A DNA stretch of 64,000 bases from an uncultured Oscillospiraceae bacterium (GTDB lineage: Bacteria; Bacillota; Clostridia; Oscillospirales; Oscillospiraceae), in assembly GCA_949935795.1 (NCBI GenBank), contig CATLFX010000002.1:50157-114156 (forward strand). Reading direction: 5' to 3'. Positions 59,606-64,000 of the stretch are shown here, piece after piece; position 1 is the first letter of the stretch, and each line of letters starts with the position of its first letter. A model generated the notes under the pieces. It saw only the letters and a program-made list of their open reading frames with translations. It was not told the DNA's origin and made no database searches. Made by a program: the position numbers and the translations under genes.

Positions 59606-62600
59606 TTAATATTCAACTCTTTTTCTACATCATTCAAGTTGATCGTCAGCATCCGGGACACGCCCTTCTCCTGCATGGTGACGCCGTAGAGCACGTCGGC
59701 CTCCTCCATGGTGCCCCGGCGGTGGGTGATGACGATAAACTGGGTCTTGTCGCTCATGCGGCGCATGTACCGGGCGTAGCGCACCACGTTGGACTCGTCC
59801 AGCGCCGCCTCGATCTCGTCCATGACGCAGAAGGGGGTGGGCCGGACCTTCAAAATGGCGAAGTACAGCGCGATGGCGATGAGGGCCCGCTCGCCGCCGG
59901 ACAGGGAGCTCATGTGCTGGATGGTCTTGCCCGGAGGCTGGGCTTTGATCTCAATGCCGCAGTTCAGCACGTCCGACTGGTCCTCCAGGATGAGCTCCGC
60001 CTTGCCGCCGCCGAACAGCTCGGTAAAGGCCTTGCGGAACTCCTGGTCGATGAGGGCGAACTGCTCCTTAAATATCTCGGTCATCTCCCCGGTGATCTGG
60101 GCGATGATGTCCTGGAGTTCCTTTTTCGCCTTGGCCACGTCGTCCCGCTGGCTGGTAAAATAAGTGTACCGCTCGTTGACCCGGGCAAATTCCTCCACCG
60201 CGTCCGGGTTGATGCTGCCCAGAGCGGAGATGGACTTTTTCAGCTCCCCGATGCGCCGCTGGGCCTTCTGCACCGACTCCAGCTCCACCCGCTGGGCCCG
60301 GGCCGCCTCGTGGGACAGCTGGTAGCTCTCCCACAGCTTGTCAAGGAGCTGGCTCTCCTCCAGGGCGGCGGACACCGATTTCTGCTCCAGGACAGATACC
60401 TCCCGCTCCATGCTGATGAGCTCGCTGTTCTTGTCCCGGGCCTGGCGGTCCGCCTGGTTGCGCCTGCCCTCCAGGGCCAGCTTCTCGTCATTCAGCCGCC
60501 GGATGGCGGCCGCGCCCTCCTGGCTGGCCGCCTTCAGCCGCTGGAGCCGCTCCTCCTCCTCCTGGATGCGCCGCAGGAGGTAGTCGTTCTGCTGCTCAAA
60601 CTGGCCGATCATGGCAGTGCGGCTGGCGGTGTCACCGCTCAGGTCGTCCCGCAGGCGCTCCAGCTCGCCGATGGACTGGCGCAGGGCGGACTGCTCGCCC
60701 TCCAGCCCGGCCAGGCGCGCGCTGTGCCGGGCGGACTCCTCATTCAGTTTTGCAACCCTATCCTGGAGGGCGGTGCGGCCCTGGGCCTTGGCCTCTCCCT
60801 CCGCCCGCAGGGCGGCGGCAGAGCCCTCCAGGCTCTCAATACGGGCCTTGGCCTGGGCGGTGCTGCCCGTGTTCTCCTCCATCCGGCGGCGGACCTGGGC
60901 CCGCTCCCCCGCCAGGGCCTGGCGGCGCAGCTCGATGTCCGCCAGCTGGACCTGGGCGCTGTCCGCCCGCTCGGAGTACTTCAATACCGCGTCCTCCGCC
61001 TCCCGCAGCTGTCCGGCGGCGGCGTCCAGCTCATACTGGGCTGCGGTGAGCTCCCGCTGGGCCTTCGCCAGCTCGTCAGAGGCGGTCTTGAGGTCGGCGG
61101 TCAGGCCGTCCTTCTGCTGGTTCAGCCGCTCCAGCTCGTTGGCCCGGCTCAAAATACCCGCCGAGCGGGACACCGAGCCGCCGGTCATGGAACCCCCGGC
61201 GTTGAGCACCTGGCCATCCAGGGTGACGATGCGGAAGCGGTGCCCGAATTTCCGGGCCATGGCCATGGCCTTGTCCATACTCTGGGCGACGACCACCCGG
61301 CCCAGCAGGTTGGAGAAAATATTGGCGTACTGCCTGTCAAAGGAGATGATGGCATCCCCCATGCCCACGAAGCCGTCCTCGTTCTCCACCGCCCTGTCCC
61401 GGAAGTCGGCGGGCCGGATGGTGTTCATGGGCAGGAAGGTGCATCGGCCCCCGTCCCGGCGCTTCAGGTAATTGATGGCGTTCTTGCCGTCCTCGTCCCG
61501 CTCCACCACCAGGTTCTGCATGGCGCCTCCCAGGGCGATCTCGATGGCCACGGCATACTGGTCGGGGACGTGGAGCAGCCCCGCCACCGGGCCCCGGACG
61601 CCCTTCAAACCGCCCCGCTCGGCCTCTCCCATCACCAGCTTCACCGCCTTGGAGTAGCCCTCGTACAGCTTCTCCATCTCGGCCAGCATTTTAATCCGGG
61701 AATTGAGGTTGTTTTCATCCATCTGGAGGCGGCGGTGCTTTTCCTGGGCCTGGTCCAGCCTGCGCTGCCGGGACTGGAGGCGCATCTGATAGCCGCTGAT
61801 GACGTTTTTGGCCGCGTCCCGGTCCTCGGTGACTTTTTCCAGCTCCTTTTTGGTGCCCTCCAAGGCCTCTCTGGCCTGGGACGCCTTGTCCTCCTGCTCC
61901 TGGAGCTCCCGGCCCAGCTTTTCCTCCCGGTCGTACAGCTCCTGGGCGGCGGCGGCCAAGGCGGACAGCAGCTCCCTGGCCTCCCCGGCGGAGGCGGTCT
62001 CCAGCCGCTCCCGCTCCTGGAGGCGCTCCAGCTCTTCATTCAAGGCGCCCGCTGAGCCCAGCACCTCCTGGGCGTCCTTGGCCAGGGCGTCAATTTTCCC
62101 CTGGCAATCAGCCATCTCCCGCTCGATCTGCTCCAGGCGGTCCCGGCCCTCCTGGATCTGGGCGGCGATGGACCCAGCCCGCCCCTCCTGCTGCTCCAGC
62201 TCCTGTCGGATGCGCTGGGCGTTCTCGCTGTTGTTCTTGATGTCGTTTTTCAGCAGCGTGATGCTGTTCTCGCAGGCGTGGACCTGCTCGTCCATGCCGG
62301 ACTGCCTGCCCCGCAGCTCCTCCGCCTGAATGTCCTTGTCCCGCATCTGGCCCGCCAGCTGTTCGCTCTCCGCGTACAGCCGCTCCACCTCAGCCTTGGC
62401 CTCATCCCGCTGGCGGACCGCCGCCTCGCAGTCGGCCTTCAATTTCAGGCTGTTGGCCCGCAGTCGCTCCAGCTGGTCCAACCACACGGAGATCTCCAGG
62501 CCCTTCAGCTCATCCCGGAGGATATTGTACTTTTTTGTCTTTTCCGCCTGGACCCGCAGGGGCTCCACCTGGAGCTCCAGCTCGCTGATCTTGTCGTTGA

Positions 62601-63171
62601 TGCGCACCAGGTTTTCCTCCGTGCGTTCCAGCTTGCGCTCCGCCTCCTCTTTGCGGTGGCGGAAGCGGGAGATGCCCGCCGCCTCCTCAAAGACCTCCCG
62701 CCGGTCGGCGCTCTTGACGGACAAAATCTCGTCAATGCGCCCCTGGCCGATGATGGAGTAGCCCTCCCGGCCCAGACCGGTGTCCATAAACAGCTCGTTG
62801 ATATCCTTCAGGCGGCAGGCTCGGCGGTTGATGTAGTATTCGCTCTCCCCGGAACGGTAATACCGGCGGGTCACCGCCACCTCTGTCTCCTCCATCTGAA
62901 AAATATGCTCGGTGTTGTCCAGCACCAGGGTGACCTCGGCAAAGCCCAGGCCCTTGCGTTTTTCCGTGCCGTTGAAGATCACGTCCTCCATCTTGCTCCC
63001 CCGAAGGGTGCGGGTGGACTGCTCCCCCATCACCCAGCGGATGGCGTCGGAGATATTGGACTTTCCCGACCCGTTGGGCCCCACCACCGCCGTGATGTCC
63101 GAGCCGAAGGCCAGCACCGTCTTATCTGGAAAGCTCTTGAAGCCTTGAATCTCCAGCGCTCTTAGGTACAT
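59602..63171 (-). CDS. smc: chromosome segregation protein SMC
   Basis: Condensin ATPase acting as a ring around DNA with ScpAB. It has 1189 residues, full length. Walker A GPNGSGKSNISDAIRW is near residue 33. The first long coiled coil (about 165-500) is followed by the hinge (LKGVRGPVAGLLHVPDQYAV, GGAMQNLVVE). The second coil runs to about 1030. The signature LSGGERALIAIAL and the Walker B Asp in FCVMDEIEAALDE lie at the end. AAAGAGGTGG precedes the ATG. RNase III (rnc) normally stands upstream but is replaced here by an integrase. Confidence 0.98.
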   Translation of the reverse strand: MYLRALEIQGFKSFPDKTVLAFGSDITAVVGPNGSGKSNISDAIRWVMGEQSTRTLRGSKMEDVIFNGTEKRKGLGFAEVTLVLDNTEHIFQMEETEVAVTRRYYRSGESEYYINRRACRLKDINELFMDTGLGREGYSIIGQGRIDEILSVKSADRREVFEEAAGISRFRHRKEEAERKLERTEENLVRINDKISELELQVEPLRVQAEKTKKYNILRDELKGLEISVWLDQLERLRANSLKLKADCEAAVRQRDEAKAEVERLYAESEQLAGQMRDKDIQAEELRGRQSGMDEQVHACENSITLLKNDIKNNSENAQRIRQELEQQEGRAGSIAAQIQEGRDRLEQIEREMADCQGKIDALAKDAQEVLGSAGALNEELERLQERERLETASAGEARELLSALAAAAQELYDREEKLGRELQEQEDKASQAREALEGTKKELEKVTEDRDAAKNVISGYQMRLQSRQRRLDQAQEKHRRLQMDENNLNSRIKMLAEMEKLYEGYSKAVKLVMGEAERGGLKGVRGPVAGLLHVPDQYAVAIEIALGGAMQNLVVERDEDGKNAINYLKRRDGGRCTFLPMNTIRPADFRDRAVENEDGFVGMGDAIISFDRQYANIFSNLLGRVVVAQSMDKAMAMARKFGHRFRIVTLDGQVLNAGGSMTGGSVSRSAGILSRANELERLNQQKDGLTADLKTASDELAKAQRELTAAQYELDAAAGQLREAEDAVLKYSERADSAQVQLADIELRRQALAGERAQVRRRMEENTGSTAQAKARIESLEGSAAALRAEGEAKAQGRTALQDRVAKLNEESARHSARLAGLEGEQSALRQSIGELERLRDDLSGDTASRTAMIGQFEQQNDYLLRRIQEEEERLQRLKAASQEGAAAIRRLNDEKLALEGRRNQADRQARDKNSELISMEREVSVLEQKSVSAALEESQLLDKLWESYQLSHEAARAQRVELESVQKAQRRIGELKKSISALGSINPDAVEEFARVNERYTYFTSQRDDVAKAKKELQDIIAQITGEMTEIFKEQFALIDQEFRKAFTELFGGGKAELILEDQSDVLNCGIEIKAQPPGKTIQHMSSLSGGERALIAIALYFAILKVRPTPFCVMDEIEAALDESNVVRYARYMRRMSDKTQFIVITHRRGTMEEADVLYGVTMQEKGVSRMLTINLNDVEKELNIK

Positions 63172-63190
63172 GTAGCCACCTCTTTCTCTT

Positions 63191-63347
63191 CAAAACCTCT
63201 CAAAGCGTTGCACCGCAACGGTTTTAATGTTTCCGCCTGTCTCATAACTTCTCAAGGAACGGCGTATTTTCTCGTTCAAATGGTGTAAAAATTGGTGTAA
63301 AACCGACCAGTGCTCCATTTTACACCACAAAACCTCGGAAACCGTTG
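63191..63347. repeat. direct and inverted repeats between smc and the integrase gene (candidate att or arm sites)
   Basis: A 20-base direct repeat with three mismatches (CAAAACCTCnnAAAnCGTTG) occurs at 63191-63210 and 63328-63347. Inside lie two copies of GGTGTAAAA (63282, 63294) and an inverted TTTTACACC (63318-63326). Repeats beside an integrase gene are typical of recombinase core or arm sites. The other end of the element is outside the window. The stretch 63172-63440 has no gene. Confidence 0.4.
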
Positions 63348-63440
63348 GGGCTGTAAGGATACGCGGTTTTGAACGGGACGGTAAGCGTACTTTTGAGAAT
63401 CTGTGCCACGTAATGTCGTTCCTTTACATGCAGTGTCGTG

Positions 63441-64000
63441 CTACGAAATTTTGAAGGCTCCATTGAGCGCCATCACTGCTTCAACCTTTTTGTCCCGGAA
63501 CGCCTTCGCGTAAGTCTCCATTGTAGTGCGTATGTTCCGGTGTCCCATAACATCCTGAAGAACCTTAATGTTGATATTCTGTTCGCACATGCGCGTGCAG
63601 AAAGTGTGTCGCAGGATATGAGCGCTAATCTTTGGAAGATAGCACGGCTCACGATTCTCTTCCCGCGCCCTTGCATACTCTTCCTTGTTGTAGGAGGTCG
63701 TGATGCCTTGGATCGTGTCGTAGATAAAGGACTGCGTATAAACTTGCCCGTTATTATTGAGGAAAACGAAGTCGCTATATCCATCCACAACAAATTTTTT
63801 CTTTTTGGATTTCCGCTTTCCACGCTCCCGCTGCAAGGCTGCTTTTACATCATCAAACATCGGGATTTCGCGGAAGCCCGCTTCTGTCTTCGGGGCAGAT
63901 ATCCTATAACGATAGTTGCCATCTTCCCCCTGCTTATAGAGCAGGGCATGGGTTACATGAATGATACCTTCCTCAAAATCACAGTCACACCATCTTAGAC
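63441..64000 (-). CDS. tyrosine recombinase (phage/ICE-type integrase), 5' end cut by the window
   Basis: Catalytic part of a site-specific recombinase; the reading frame continues past the window edge. The first catalytic Arg is in the LRW at the very edge, followed by HVTHALLYKQGEDGNYRYRI and KTEAGFREIP. HILRHTFCTRM gives the His-x-x-Arg, GHRNIRTTMETYA the last His and the nucleophilic Tyr. The KNQ-like TEAGFREIPM block is usual in Tn916-type and phage integrases. AT content is higher than its neighbours. It marks the end of an integrated element upstream of smc. Confidence 0.9.
   Translation of the reverse strand, partial: LRWCDCDFEEGIIHVTHALLYKQGEDGNYRYRISAPKTEAGFREIPMFDDVKAALQRERGKRKSKKKKFVVDGYSDFVFLNNNGQVYTQSFIYDTIQGITTSYNKEEYARAREENREPCYLPKISAHILRHTFCTRMCEQNINIKVLQDVMGHRNIRTTMETYAKAFRDKKVEAVMALNGAFKIS

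Noticed and set aside
59599..62055. An 818-codon open frame on the plus strand over smc
   Set aside because: It is antisense to the coiled-coil region of smc. Its Leu, Gly and His richness reflects the reverse complement of Glu, Gln and Arg codons.

Overview
The window is GC-rich chromosomal DNA of a Gram-positive anaerobe. Gene content points to spore-forming Clostridia, most likely the Oscillospiraceae (Flavonifractor/Lawsonibacter-like): YunB, two SleB-type cell-wall hydrolases, the YajC/TIGR04086 pair, DUF3842, DUF3343 with its cysteine desulfurase, CarD, and a class-A-like RNase P RNA. That placement is inferred from protein families alone. Genes are tightly packed, with many ATGA stop/start overlaps and frequent TTG or GTG starts. 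No tRNA, rRNA or CRISPR array was seen.

Layout. 0-18.4 kb is almost entirely minus strand. It holds topA-dprA-SpoU methylase, lysS-greA, yajC and a TIGR04086 membrane protein, then a long run that reads murD, three M42 aminopeptidases, a methionine gamma-lyase-like protein, yunB, ligA, an aminotransferase and a membrane-anchored nuclease. At 18.4 kb the murD promoter diverges from the RNase P RNA gene (rnpB), and their -35 boxes overlap. 19-24.3 kb is a plus-strand pyrimidine operon (pyrC-pyrF-pyrK-pyrD) followed by a phosphatase-acetyltransferase fusion. 24.9-33.3 kb is a plus-strand unit: a promoter, a leader with an attenuator-like hairpin, a five-gene peptide/nickel ABC transporter, then larE-larB-larC for the nickel-pincer cofactor. 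33.5-46.5 kb mixes small units: sugar enzymes, an iron-type alcohol dehydrogenase with GtrA, a FAD/Rieske oxidoreductase, cysteine desulfurase plus DUF3343, ispD-ispF, carD, two SleB-like hydrolases, YhcH and TSCPD proteins. 46.7-49.8 kb is plus strand, apart from a phosphoesterase gene: a DUF3048 lipoprotein, a DUF378 protein and an uncharacterised three-gene cluster. 49.8-63.2 kb is a long minus-strand block that reads smc, a zinc-ribbon protein, ftsY, rdgB, a small Cys protein, yhbY, a nadD-yqeK fusion, an LCP protein, rsfS, trpS, a tagO/wecA-like transferase and wecB. The right edge enters an integrated element: a tyrosine recombinase cut by the window end.

The most interesting non-coding signals are these. 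(1) Arrays of TGTAAC half-sites in exact 11-bp phase overlap the promoters of both SleB-like genes, an OmpR/PhoB-family (WalR- or PhoP-like) operator arrangement. (2) An 83-nt rod-like hairpin between yajC and the TIGR04086 gene buries the latter's ribosome-binding site. (3) A leader with mutually exclusive hairpins precedes the transporter-lar operon. (4) A dispersed hairpin repeat occurs in three copies, one inside the pyr operon and two inverted around a non-coding spacer at 40.5-40.8 kb. The best candidates for undescribed biology are the leader-controlled transporter-lar unit and the three-gene cluster at 48.7-49.8 kb.
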